Positions 13,701-23,100 of a stretch of 64,000 nucleotides of DNA are shown in pieces (positions within the stretch are counted from its first letter, which is position 1; every line of letters begins with the position of its first letter). This stretch comes from Lutjanus erythropterus (lineage: Eukaryota; Chordata; Actinopteri; Lutjaniformes; Lutjanidae). The notes below the pieces were generated by a model. The model was given only the letters and a program-made list of their open reading frames with translations, was not told where the DNA came from and did no database searches. Position numbers and translations under genes: made by a program. The stretch spans positions 26,516,145-26,580,144 of the forward strand of contig CM034607.1 of assembly GCA_020091685.1 (NCBI GenBank), in the 5' to 3' direction.

Positions 13701-16700
13701 GCGTTCTCAGACTTCCTTAATTCTGATCTGACAATAACAATAACTGTGTGATTCTTCTGTCTGATCTAGCTGGCAGCCCGCGAGGCGAAGATAAGGGACC
13801 TGGAGGACGCCTTGTCTCGGGAGCGGGACACCACGCGCCGCCTGCTGGGAGAGAAAGACAGAGAAATGGCCGAGATGAGGCAGCAAATGCAGCAGCAGCT
13901 GGATGAGTACCAGGAGCTCCTGGATGTGAAGCTGGCTCTGGACATGGAGATCTGTGCTTACAGGAAGCTGCTGGAGGGAGAGGAGCAGAGGTATGTGGAC
14001 CAGAGGGCTCACAGCTGAGCTTTTCTAAGTCCAGCCCCTTTTTACTCTGGGCTAAAACAGCAGTTGAACATGCTTGGTGTTCGGTCGAACCTCACCTTAC
14101 TCTCTCCTTTCCCGTTTCTTGTACTGATGCAATGTACTAGGCTCATCTATGCTGAAAAGAAATCCAAATTTTGAAGGACAGTAACATCTTAAGTTAGCTA
14201 ATGTTAGCAAATCACTAGCTAATCAGCTAACTAATCTATTGCTGTTTCCAAAATTACTCTCTTATTCACTACTCCCTACTCACTATCTAGGTACTAGGTA
14301 ATCCACATTAATTGATAGCTAGCTAGATCCCATAGCTAATATTACCATGTCACTAGCTAACTACCTAGGTCATCTGCATCAATTTTGGCTAGCTAGTTAC
14401 ATCTGATAGCTAATGTTTCAAAACACTAGCAAACTAGCAAGCTAATGACTAGTTAGCTAGTCAGCTAGTGTTTTGCTAACATTAGCTAACTAAAGATGTG
14501 ACTATATAAGCCTATATGTTGTTACAGGTTACAGGTTTCCCAGCAACATCTTTTAACTGTCTTCAACATTTCTTTTCATCAAAGGAGCCCAACAGCACAT
14601 CTAAGTACAGGAAACAGAAAAGAGAAATTTCATCAAGGTTCTGCTGAGTACCAAGGTTGCTCAAATGTTATTGGAGCATAGAGCAAAAAAGGGCGGGACT
14701 TAGGAGGGGTCAGTTAGTTCATTCAGTAAAATCATTTGCAGTAACCCATGTGCCTCCTACACTTGTTTTCCCCCCGATAATAAACATCATCATTTTTGTC
14801 CCTGCAGGCTGCGTCTCTCTCCGAGCCCCCCGCCCATCAAAGTGACCGGAAGTCGCTCCTCTTCTTCTGGAGTTCATTCTCGATCTGTCCAATACGGCGC
14901 TCAAAGCTCGCCTGCCAAGAGGCGCCGTCCCAACGACACTGACAGCGAGGCTTCCAGCTTCGCAGGTGGAGCTGTGGCCCGCACTCGCATCACCCAGCAG
15001 GCCTCAGCCAGTGGACGGGTCACCGTGGACGAGGTGGACCTGGAAGGGAAATATGTCCGACTCAGCAACAAATCAGATGAGGTGAGAAGAGGAGTCAAAT
15101 GGTGGGATGATTTAATATTATCTGTTATTTCTTTGTTTTTTCTGCAGCAGTTTGGTTGGTAAAACTCAGCAAGTTGTCTACTGCTTTATTAATTTACTAT
15201 CTGCTGAAAGATTTGACACTTTTTATCCAACCATCAGGATCAAAACTTGGGCAACTGGCAGCTGAAGCGACAGGTGGGATCTGGTGCTCCCATCATCTTC
15301 AAGTTCCCGGTGAAATTCACCTTGAAGGCCGGCCAGAGGGTCACGGTAAGCAGCACCTTTACCCAGCAGGATCTCACATGGAGCACAGTGATGAACACAG
15401 TTACAGACACTTCAGTTGTACCTAATATTATGCCGACAGATCTGGGCCTCTGGTGCCGGTGGTACCCACAATCCTCCCTCTGACCTGGTGTGGAAGAACC
15501 AGCCCTCTTGGGGCACCGGAGACCTGCTGCAGACCATCCTGATCAGTGCCAATGGAGAGGTATTTTACTATTATTATACTATTATACTAGGCTGCAGTAC
15601 TGGTGTCAAGTCCTTCGTTCTGAGCTTCAAAGGGGATCATTTGGATTATTTGAAGTGTGGTTGTATAAGGTACTTATCCATAGTCAGTGTATTGTACCTA
15701 CAGTAGATGGTGGTCGACACATGCCATGTCATATGAGCCAAATATCTCTCTTGCCAAACCAACCAAACTCCATTAGCAAAATCAGCAATTTTAACTTACA
15801 GAACGTGGGAGCTGCTGGTCTGCTACTGCCTTGATCGGTTAGATTGTGTGCGTTTTTGTGTGACTTCAGTATTTTAGAAGGTTATTTCAGATTCACCCAA
15901 GTCACACAACAACACAAAGAAACTAACGGATCAAGGCAGCGGGAGACCAGCAACTCCAATTTCCTCGAGGTAAAATGAATGGTTTTTCCTATAGAGTTTG
16001 GTTGGTTTGGAGAAAGTTTGGAGAAAGTTTGGAGAAAGCGATGATGAGCCTTTTTAAAGTGGCTGAAATACATTTTGCTCAGCTTCCAAGCTGATACTCT
16101 CTGCTTTTCCAAACTGGACGCTTGTCGACCGCAACCTATTGTAGGTATATACACTGACTATGGATAAATACCTCACTCAACCCCATTTCAAATAACCCGA
16201 ACTATCCCTTTAATGTGTTAGAAATGGGCAATAAATAAATAAATGAATCAACACTATAATACTTTTTCCTTCAGGAAATGGCAATGAGGAAGGTCACCCG
16301 CACACATCTTGAAGAAGATGATGACGACATGGTGAGAAAAACTATATGCATTGATAACATACACTGTTTATCTATGTATATATACATGCAACACAGAAAT
16401 CTACAGGAGCAAAAGGCAGTTAGCAACATTCACCAGTAGCCTAATTTTCATGATAAAAGCAGCTAAAGTACACTGAATTAGACCCACAACATATTAAGAA
16501 CACTTAACAGTGATGTTCAGCATCCTAGAACTATTAAATTAGCAATTTTTAAGTTTTAAACGATCAATCTGAATGCTTGGAGTTGCACAAAACATCAAGA
16601 GATTGTTCTGTAAAATTAAATAAACGTTAATATTAGAAGTGAGAGATTTGCACTGACATGATGTAGATAACAATCTATAAATAATTAAGTGCTGATTTCT

Positions 16701-17510
16701 TTTCTCACTTAATGGTTGCTCTATAATGGTCTGAAAGAGTGGAACAACAACCAGATTTTGGGGAAACTGAATACAATTAGTGGTAAACACATCATTATCA
16801 ATTAGATTGCAGATTATGTTCTGGATTAATTAATTAAATCTTTTTTATTAACACTGTAAAATGTAAGAAAATCATGAACAATTCCCAGCATAACTTTCCA
16901 AAACCCCAAAATATCAAGTTTTCTAACATATAAATCTAATAAAAACAGCCAGGGGATATTTGGTATTAGTTAATGACAAACTGCTTTATTTATTGAGTGT
17001 ATTGTTTATTTTTTATTCTGGCAGTTTCAGTCCTCCACAGGACTACCACATGAGATGAATCAGTAGATTATCAGTACGTTCCCATGAAATGCTCTAATAT
17101 TAATAACTGACTGCGTGTGTTTGCCCCAGCAGGTGGCTCACAGCACCTGTGGGGACAGTGAGTACAACCTGCGGAGCCGGACGGTGGTCTGTGGGTCCTG
17201 TGGACTCCCCTCAGACAAATCCAGTAACTGCTCCGTGACCTCAGCCTCACGCTCGTTCCGCAGCGGAGGCATCTCCGAGGGTTTACTGCCACACTCCTAC
17301 GTGTTCAGCACCAGCACCCCTCGCAAGGTGGGCACTGCTGACATATGACTTCAGACTTTTTAAAAGCTTTATTGGAAATCAAACAAATTATTCAGCTACT
17401 CTTGAAGGCTGAAGCACGAGTGTTTTTCTGTCTTTATTTTAATTTTATTTGTTTTATTTAATCTTTCCAATTAGGCTGGAACCAGGATGGAGAACTGTCC
17501 AATCATGTGA
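7781..17510 (+). CDS. lmna: Prelamin A (A-type nuclear lamin), complete
   Basis: Intermediate filament of the nuclear lamina. Coding exons: 7781-8118, 10647-10803, 12272-12397, 12910-13080, 13211-13336, 13770-13990, 14808-15081, 15238-15345, 15440-15559, 16275-16331, 17133-17327 and 17475-17510, all GT-AG, total about 642 residues (human prelamin A has 664). Exons 2-6, 8 and 9 have the sizes I know for human LMNA. The short head carries TPLSP (Ser16, a CDK1-type mitotic site). The coiled-coil rod starts near residue 23 ([19 protein letters not shown]) and ends at [11 protein letters not shown] near 380. Then come SPSP, the basic NLS KRRR (417-420) and the Ig-fold tail (about 450-560, GNWQLKRQ). 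Exon 11 has the A-type signature [14 protein letters not shown], which B-type lamins lack. SY-VF near 622 aligns with the ZMPSTE24 cleavage site. The last exon encodes the farnesylation box CPIM. Exon 10 is short (57 bases) and acidic. Confidence 0.97.
8346..9009. mobile_element. TA-flanked MITE in lmna intron 1 (copy 1)
   Basis: It is bounded by TA dinucleotides with inverted ends AGTCCTGTCCCTTTTTTG and (inverted) AGTCCCGCCCCTTTT. The middle is rich in GCTAGCTA-type palindromes (8640-8715). A second copy with the same ends lies in lmna intron 6. A TA target duplication and the lack of coding sequence fit a Tc1/mariner-type non-autonomous element (inference). Confidence 0.65.
10973..11165. 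repeat. Dispersed repeat (TTAGATTAGATTAGCCTTTATT type) in lmna intron 2
   Basis: The phrase AGATTAGATTAGCCTTTATT followed by CCTCAGGGGAAATTTGTC is a motif I know as a common interspersed teleost repeat, probably a retroelement tail. A second, unrelated tail (TTCAATTCAATTCAAGGGG then CTTTATTGGCATGAC) starts at about 11649 in the same intron. Neither has coding capacity here. Confidence 0.4.
14028..14700. mobile_element. TA-flanked MITE in lmna intron 6 (copy 2)
   Basis: It has the same inverted ends as the intron 1 element (AGTCCAGCCCCTTTTT and, inverted, AGTCCCGCCCTTTTTT), TA on both sides, and an interior of TAGCTA/CTAGC palindromes. The length (~670) is close to copy 1 (~664). A third, left-truncated relative lies at about 39440-39861 in the lipoxygenase gene. 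Confidence 0.65.
15627..16213. mobile_element. Long-TIR MITE in lmna intron 9
   Basis: The left arm (GGATTATTTGAAGTG, then TACTTATCCATAGTCAG) is the inverse of the right arm (CTGACTATGGATAAATACC, then CAAATAACCCGAAC), so about 60 bases of TIR can be read. The right end is CCCTTTAA, which suggests a TTAA target and a piggyBac-like origin. Related copies lie at 54479-54948 and 61841-62955. A three-fold TTTGGAGAAAG direct repeat is inside at about 16012-16040. Confidence 0.65.
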
Positions 17511-18233
17511 GCCGCTGGATCCACGCTGGCACACCTCAACTATTCAATGAGTTTTTAGTTCTTCAGTTACCTGTTGTACTTATTAAGTTCAGTTCATGTA
17601 CTTTGGAATACTTTTCGAGATATTGTATACAATGAAACTTCATACTGCTTTTTTTTATACTGTATATAGGCATGTTCTGAAATGTTTTCTTGAATTCTTG
17701 ATTTAAGCAGCCACTTTTGTTTGTATCTGTGACATTAAGGGTTGGAAATCTCTACCAGGCTGCCACCTAGTGGCAAAATATGAGCCTAGCAGCATTTCCC
17801 AGTCCTGGTCCTCAGGGCCCACTGCTCTACATGTTTTAGGTGTTTTCCAGCTTCTGCAGAGGCTTGATGATGAGCTGATCATTTGAATCAGGTGTGTTGG
17901 AGGAGGGACACACCTAAAACATGCAGGGCAGTGGGCCTTGAAGGCCAGGATTGGCAAACACTGCTTAAAACAACTGTTTGGCCCAATTTGTTCTGATAAA
18001 TCTTGCAGCTTGCTGGTAGATACAAATCCTATTTTTAATGCTGTTCATATCAGAGATAAATCAGATTTGCATTTCACTCTGTACTGAACTACGCTGATGC
18101 AGCAGGGTCGCTGTAAATTAATTTGTCTTAGCTTATTTTGAGAAATACCTTTAATTTGAACCAAGTAATCAAATCGAGTTGACCCCAACTTCAGATCCAC
18201 AGAATATTGAGTATTTTTACTGATATCAATAAA
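17511..18233 (+). other. lmna: lmna 3' untranslated region with polyadenylation signal
   Basis: The region follows the TGA at 17508-17510. The first clear AATAAA is at 18228-18233, followed by a T-rich stretch, so the mature 3' end is probably about 18250. A MITE occupies 17790-17963, so the element would be transcribed as part of the 3' UTR. Confidence 0.6.
17790..17963. mobile_element. hAT-like palindromic MITE in the lmna 3' UTR
   Basis: It starts CAGCATTTCCCAGTCCTGG and ends GGCAAACACTG. The interior is a near-palindrome: a segment with CATGTTTTAGGTGT is mirrored by ACACCTAAAACATG across a GCTTCTGCAGAGGCTTGATG loop. The same family appears intact with an 8-bp target duplication at 23944-24144. 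A copy of this very insertion is carried in the duplicated block at 27101-27274. Confidence 0.7.
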
Positions 18234-18329
18234 GTTTCTTTTTTCATAATTCTGCCATATTTGTCTTGATCAACAGTGATGTGATACTTGTTTACACATA
18301 CACACACAACTTACTACAGTATGGCTATA

Positions 18330-18838
18330 CACTCACCGCCACTTTATCAGGTACACCTGTTCAACTGCTTGTTAACACAAATATCAGCTAATCACATGGC
18401 AGCAACTCAGTGTATTTAGGCATGTAGACATGTCAAGACAACCTACTGAAGATCAAACTGAGCATCAGAATGGTGAAAAAGGTGATTTAAGTGACTTTGA
18501 ATTTGATTTTCACTCACAACCATCTCTAGGGTTTACAGAGAAAAATCAGTTTCTTGAACATGATGGTGAGATCACTGTACTCCAGTGGCCTCCACAGTCA
18601 CCAGATCTCAATCCATAGAGTACCTTTGGTGGTGGAACGGGAGATTCACATCATGGATGTGCAGCCGACAAATCTGCAGCCACTGTGTGATGCTATCATG
18701 TCAATATGGACCAAAACCTCTGAGGAATGTTTCCAGCGCCTTTTGAATCTATGCCATGAGGAATTAAGGCAGTCCTGAAGGCAAAGGAGTCCAACCTGCT
18801 GCTAGCAAGGTGTACCTTATAATGTGACTGGAAGACAC
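18330..18838 (+). mobile_element. Deleted Tc1/mariner relic
   Basis: TA dinucleotides flank both ends. The left end reads CACTCACCGCCACTTTATC then AGGTACACC. The right end is its inverse (GGTGTACCTTATAATGTGAC). Inside are transposase C-terminal fragments in shifted frames, with the PPQSPDLNP and VVEREI motifs typical of Tc1 DDE transposases, then a SEECFQ segment. A stop after the DLNP motif and a total size of ~510 bases show an internally deleted, inactive copy. Confidence 0.85.
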
Positions 18839-20373
18839 TAGTTTGAACACTAGTGACTCCAGCAAGGTAACGCCGCTCATTATTTTTAAGGGTGATCCAA
18901 GACTGACTGTCTGTGAAGCTAAGCTGCATTTTATAACAGTATATGTGTTTGTAAAATCTCTGTTTAGCCTTAGAAATACAATTTGTATGTGTTCATAATT
19001 CAATTTTTGGGAAAAAAGATCAAACAAAAACTGGAGGCTCCTGCAGTAACTGAAGATGCCCTAGGGTCACGGACCCACAGTTGTGCATCAGTGGCTACGT
19101 CTACATGCACACTAGTTTTCCTCTAATATTCAGAATATGGCAATATTTTGAATTTGATTAAGTTCACGTGAACAGCATAATCTGGTTGGGTATTTTAAAT
19201 TTGGCTTTCTTCTGATTGGAATGTCTTCGATTAAGACATCTGGGATAACCTGGTATAATTCTGGTTTTAGGAGCATTCTTTGGATATTTAAACATCAAAT
19301 TCAGAATATGTGTCTCATTTGGGGTTTTCACAGCAGTTTTACAGAAGACACACAACCTCTTCTGCTCTGTGCTGTAAACAAACCAAATAGGCAACAGTTT
19401 ACAGGACAAACTCAAGTTAAACCACAATTTAATCAGATTTAAAAATGAATCTTTGTCGGTGCAACCCAGCCATATTGAAAGAATGTTTGGTTTTCTGAAA
19501 ATGGGGACAGAGGCCTTGTCAGAGTTTGAAATGATTGTCAATCTTTAAAAAAGTTGAGTTTTCTTTAAAATTAATATGTTCTCCAATTTATTTTATTCCA
19601 ATCAATTCATAAAATAAATTCGATTTATTTCAAACAAGTGTGGGAGGCTTGAGAATATTCTCTTCCATCTGCTGATGCTGGCACAATTCATTTCATCCTC
19701 CTGCCCTTCCTGCAAATATTATGAAATTTGATTTTTTTAATATTTAATGAGAACTCATCAAATTGAAACACAAAAATTCAAGCTCCTGACAGGCTCTGTC
19801 CATGGTGCTGATAAAACTTAATATTGCCAAAATAACACATGTATTATATAATATAATGCATAATTTCATTAGAAAACAATAATAATATGATGCAAAGTAC
19901 TGTAAAAGATTTTGCAGACATATTGCAGTTTAAAAAACATCACAGAGTTAAATGTGAGTATAAGAATTTGAACAAGTAGGGTCATGCCTGAAGAATCACA
20001 CAATATAATACTACTTATTTGTCCACAAGAGATCATTATTTAATGCTAAATTAATATGGAAAGTGAGTGACTGTGATCTGCTGAGCTCGAGAATTTGAGT
20101 GAAAGCATAAGAAAATGTGACAAGAGACCCGCTCTCCCTACTGAAGCTACACTGCAGTGTCAGTAGCTATATAACCTTATAATGCAGCCAAAATATAATA
20201 TTCTGTCATATTCAGCTATTATAAAGTTATACTACACCCCATATAACAGCATAAGGTGGATTTTAAACATCAAGGAGCATAACATATTTTCCAAACTGAC
20301 GACGTTTTGTCACGCGCGGCACCAGCGTGATGTCTTGACGAGTCAACATTCTTTGAACTTGAACTTGAACTTG

Positions 20374-20408
<35 letters not shown>

Positions 20409-20419
20409 CGAACACGTTG
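18839..20419. other. Intergenic sequence between lmna and the 11-codon repeat locus
   Basis: No coding exon is recognised. Around 19090-19540 there is a degenerate transposon-like stretch. Its phrase CATTTGGGGTTTTCACAGCA (about 19317) recurs at 47059, immediately left of the shortened repeat-array copy. A (TTGAAC)4 run at 20353-20376 merges into an (AAC)n microsatellite at about 20375-20409. Confidence 0.5.
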
Positions 20420-20640
20420 TGACGTCATCCCTACTGCCCGCACCATTCCAGAACGCGATGACGGGCGAAAAATATCGGAACGCGATGACGTCACGTTCCA
20501 TTGATGACGTCACCAAAGGCATTCGAAGCTGATAAGAGCTTATAGCCAGGCCAGATAGCACAAACACAAACTCTCAATAGACCAAACGCGTTGTTTAAGC
20601 TGGACTCCTGTTACACACAGTTACACACATATAAATATTT
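20420..20640 (+). promoter_or_regulatory. Promoter-like block: three CRE palindromes and a TATA box
   Basis: The perfect palindrome TGACGTCA occurs at 20420-20427, 20486-20493 and 20505-20512, three times within 93 bases, with a further GATGACGGG half-site-like sequence at about 20457. A TATAAATA sequence lies at 20630-20637. An ATG-started 187-codon frame begins at 20671, about 41 bases downstream, leaving a very short 5' UTR. TGACGTCA is the binding site of CREB/ATF/CREM bZIP factors. That this drives the downstream ORF is inference. Confidence 0.45.
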
Positions 20641-20670
20641 ATCTCTTTTCAATTTGCACTATTCGTAGAC

Positions 20671-21234
20671 ATGACAGCTGTTAATCCTTTTGCTGCGAGT
20701 TGCTTCATCACATCTGGACTAAATCGGATCTGGAGTCACTTCAGTTCACCCACAGATAATCAAACAGACGTATGTTTTGCATCAGACGTACCACCAACAA
20801 ACCAAAAAGACAGCGGCTTCAAAAATCTCAGGCTTCTGCATCAGCATAGTGGCGCCTACAGAGGCTTGAACTTGTTTAACGAAGAGCAGGCCTGGACCTG
20901 CACCTGGCGCACTGGACCTGTGGCTGATTGCTGTGGACAGGGACTTAACCACCCCAGTTCATTCAGTAACAGACCTGCAGACGTACTGCCAACGGTCCAG
21001 GAAAACCAAGAAGACAGAACCAACAATGATCTCAGCCACTCCACAGACTTGAACAGTCTTTCAAATGAAACAGAGGAAAGCACCTCTGGGCGCACTGGAC
21101 CTGTGATTCACGAGATTCAGTATGGCAGCAAGAAGCATGAATTTTCTCGCCTGTGTCTCTACATCTCTATGTATGTGCCCTATTGTCCCTGTCTATTTCT
21201 GTCCCCAGTGAGGACCCCAGTGGGGCAGAAATAG
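20671..21234 (+). CDS. Unrecognised ORF upstream of the 11-codon repeat array
   Basis: I do not recognise this protein. The 187-codon frame is the longest in its neighbourhood. It is rich in Ser, Thr, Asn and Gln, with no membrane segment or known domain. A short direct repeat around RTGPV occurs twice (near residues 80 and 142). It lies just downstream of a TATA box and a CRE cluster, and its 3' end runs into the 33-bp repeat array, so it could be the first exon or N-terminus of the protein encoded there. The frame is closed by TAG at 21232-21234, while a second frame opens at 21153 and continues into the array. A pseudogene, an unannotated lineage-specific gene or a chance ORF all remain possible. 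Confidence 0.3.
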   Translation: MTAVNPFAASCFITSGLNRIWSHFSSPTDNQTDVCFASDVPPTNQKDSGFKNLRLLHQHSGAYRGLNLFNEEQAWTCTWRTGPVADCCGQGLNHPSSFSNRPADVLPTVQENQEDRTNNDLSHSTDLNSLSNETEESTSGRTGPVIHEIQYGSKKHEFSRLCLYISMYVPYCPCLFLSPVRTPVGQK

Positions 21235-21339
21235 ACGATATTCTGCAAGTATCTGTTGTGGTGAATGTATATTCAATTCAACATGTCTTCTTGGTTTGCG
21301 TCTTTCACTGTGTTTCTTTTTACTTCCTTTGCAAGATCA

Positions 21340-23100
21340 TAGTTAAGATTGCTGCTCGCTTTTCCAAGTCCATAAAAAGATTGGTTACTTGTTTTTACTC
21401 GACAAATAAAGAATTGCTACTGGTTTTCCAAGAGCAGAGAGGGAATTACACTTGTTTTTTTCAGGATTAGACCAAGATTTGCATCTGATTTTAACTGAAC
21501 CAGAGCAAGAGATGTGGCTGGTTTTTCCAGAACCAGAAGAAAGACTGAAACTATTTTTTCCACAGTCTGGAAGAGAATTGCTGCTGAATTTTCAGGGACC
21601 CATGGAAGAAATGATTATGTTTCTTCCACAATCAGAGAATGTATTGAGGCTGTGCAATCCAAGAATTAGTGCTGGTTCTTCTGGGACCAGAGCAGGAATT
21701 GACCTGTTCCCATCGCAGTCGCTAGAAAAACTGAAATTGTTTTTCGAGGTTCAAAGCGAGTACTATTGCTGTTTTTACAAGGACAGGCAAAGCAATGCAG
21801 CCATTTTTCACTTAAACGAAGAAGATATTGATTTTATCTTCAACCTGGAGCAAGGTCGACTTCAAACTTATTTTTCCAGAGTACGAGCAAGAATTGCAGA
21901 CACTATTACCACAGCCAGAGAAAAATTCAAGATGGAATTCGGAGATTGGCTGATCGATGGACAGGTCTGCTTGAACATGTCCTCAGAGCTTCCGTATACC
22001 CTGTAGGCATGTTGTAAACATTCTTCTCTGGACCAAGAATAATAGCACGAGCAATTAAGAATTGCAGATGTTTTTTCCAGAACCAGAGAAGAAATTCAAC
22101 TTGAAATCTGCAGAATTTATGATGTATCACCGAGAGAGTCTGCTTATAGTTCTGAAAATCTGGTTCACCGCAGCTTCTCATATAGTCTATAGGCATGTTT
22201 CACACTTTATTGTCGAGACCAAAAGAAGAGTAGCACAACCTCGAGCAAAAATTGCAGATGTTTCTTCCAGAATAAGAGCAACAGCTTCAGATGTTTTTTC
22301 CATGATAAGGACAACAGCTTCAGATGGTTTTTCCATGATAAGAACAACAGCTTCAGATGTCTTTTCCATGATAAGAACAACAGCTTCAGATGGTTTTTCC
22401 ATGATAAGAACAAGAACTGCACATGTTTGTGACAGTATAAGAGAGGAATTGCTGCAGTTTTCCCAGGACAAGGCAAGAATCGCTGCTCATTTTTCCAGTG
22501 GCAGAAGTAGAACTGCAGCTGCTTTTTTCAGGATTAGATCAAGATTTGCGTTGGTTTTACCAAAACCAGAAAAAGAAGTGTTGCTGTTTTATCTAGGCCC
22601 AAAGCAGGGATTGAAGCTGTTTTGCCACAGTCTGACAAGAAATACAGCTGATTTTTCAAGAACCAGTGGAGGAATTGATAATTTGTCTTCCAAAATCTGC
22701 ACAAGCATTGTTGCTGATATTTACAGGACTCGATACAAAGATCAGAGCAAGATGGACAACTCTTTCTTCCACGATCTACGGAAGAAGTACTGTTGCTTTG
22801 CCCGCACTACAGCAAAACTACTGCTGTTATTTCCAGGAACGCAGTAGATGTTACTGCTGTTTCCAAGACCGGAGCAAAAACTACAGCTTATTTTTAACGA
22901 CCAGAGAAGATATAACCACTGAAGATGATTATGGCATCTATGACCTCGAGCCAGAGCATCATCCACCTCCTTTGTCTATGTTTGAGTGGGTCGTGACATC
23001 TATTCAGACACCCTACAAGTATGTTGCAGCTGTCTTTTCCAGGACCAAAAGGAAGATGGCACGAGTGTTTCGTGAAGAATTCAACCTTACTTCAACAGGG
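21340..23100 (+). repeat. Degenerate 33-bp (11-codon) tandem repeat array, open in relayed frames
   Basis: The sequence GAATTGCTGCTG then TTTTTCCAGAACCAG recurs, degenerate, about every 33 bases over ~1.7 kb. The clearest copies, nearly identical, are at about 22275-22430. One frame reads like ARIADVFSRIR units, the next like ELLLFFPEPE, the third like NYCCFFQDRS. Small indels move the open frame: long stop-free stretches at 21153-21470, 21452-22006, 22062-22847 and 22666-23136 overlap one another in different frames. The R/K-x-x-A-x-V-F-S-x-I-R spacing of 11 could form an 11-residue-period amphipathic helix. Whether the array is coding, a decayed gene or a non-coding minisatellite cannot be decided from sequence alone. 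A shortened copy is at 47100-47590. Confidence 0.6.

Noticed and set aside
17703..17957. 84-codon minus-strand ORF, exactly repeated at 27014-27268
   Set aside because: It runs across the lmna 3' UTR and a palindromic MITE. Its exact repetition reflects the segmental duplication, not protein conservation.
20270..20567. Minus-strand ORFs with poly-Cys/poly-Ser or poly-Leu runs
   Set aside because: They are translations of the (AAC)n and (TTGAAC)n simple repeats.
22187..22476. Minus-strand ORFs with a regular Leu/Phe/Trp/Lys repeat
   Set aside because: These are antisense readings of the 33-bp array, whose unit lacks stops in most frames on both strands; no promoter or start context supports them.
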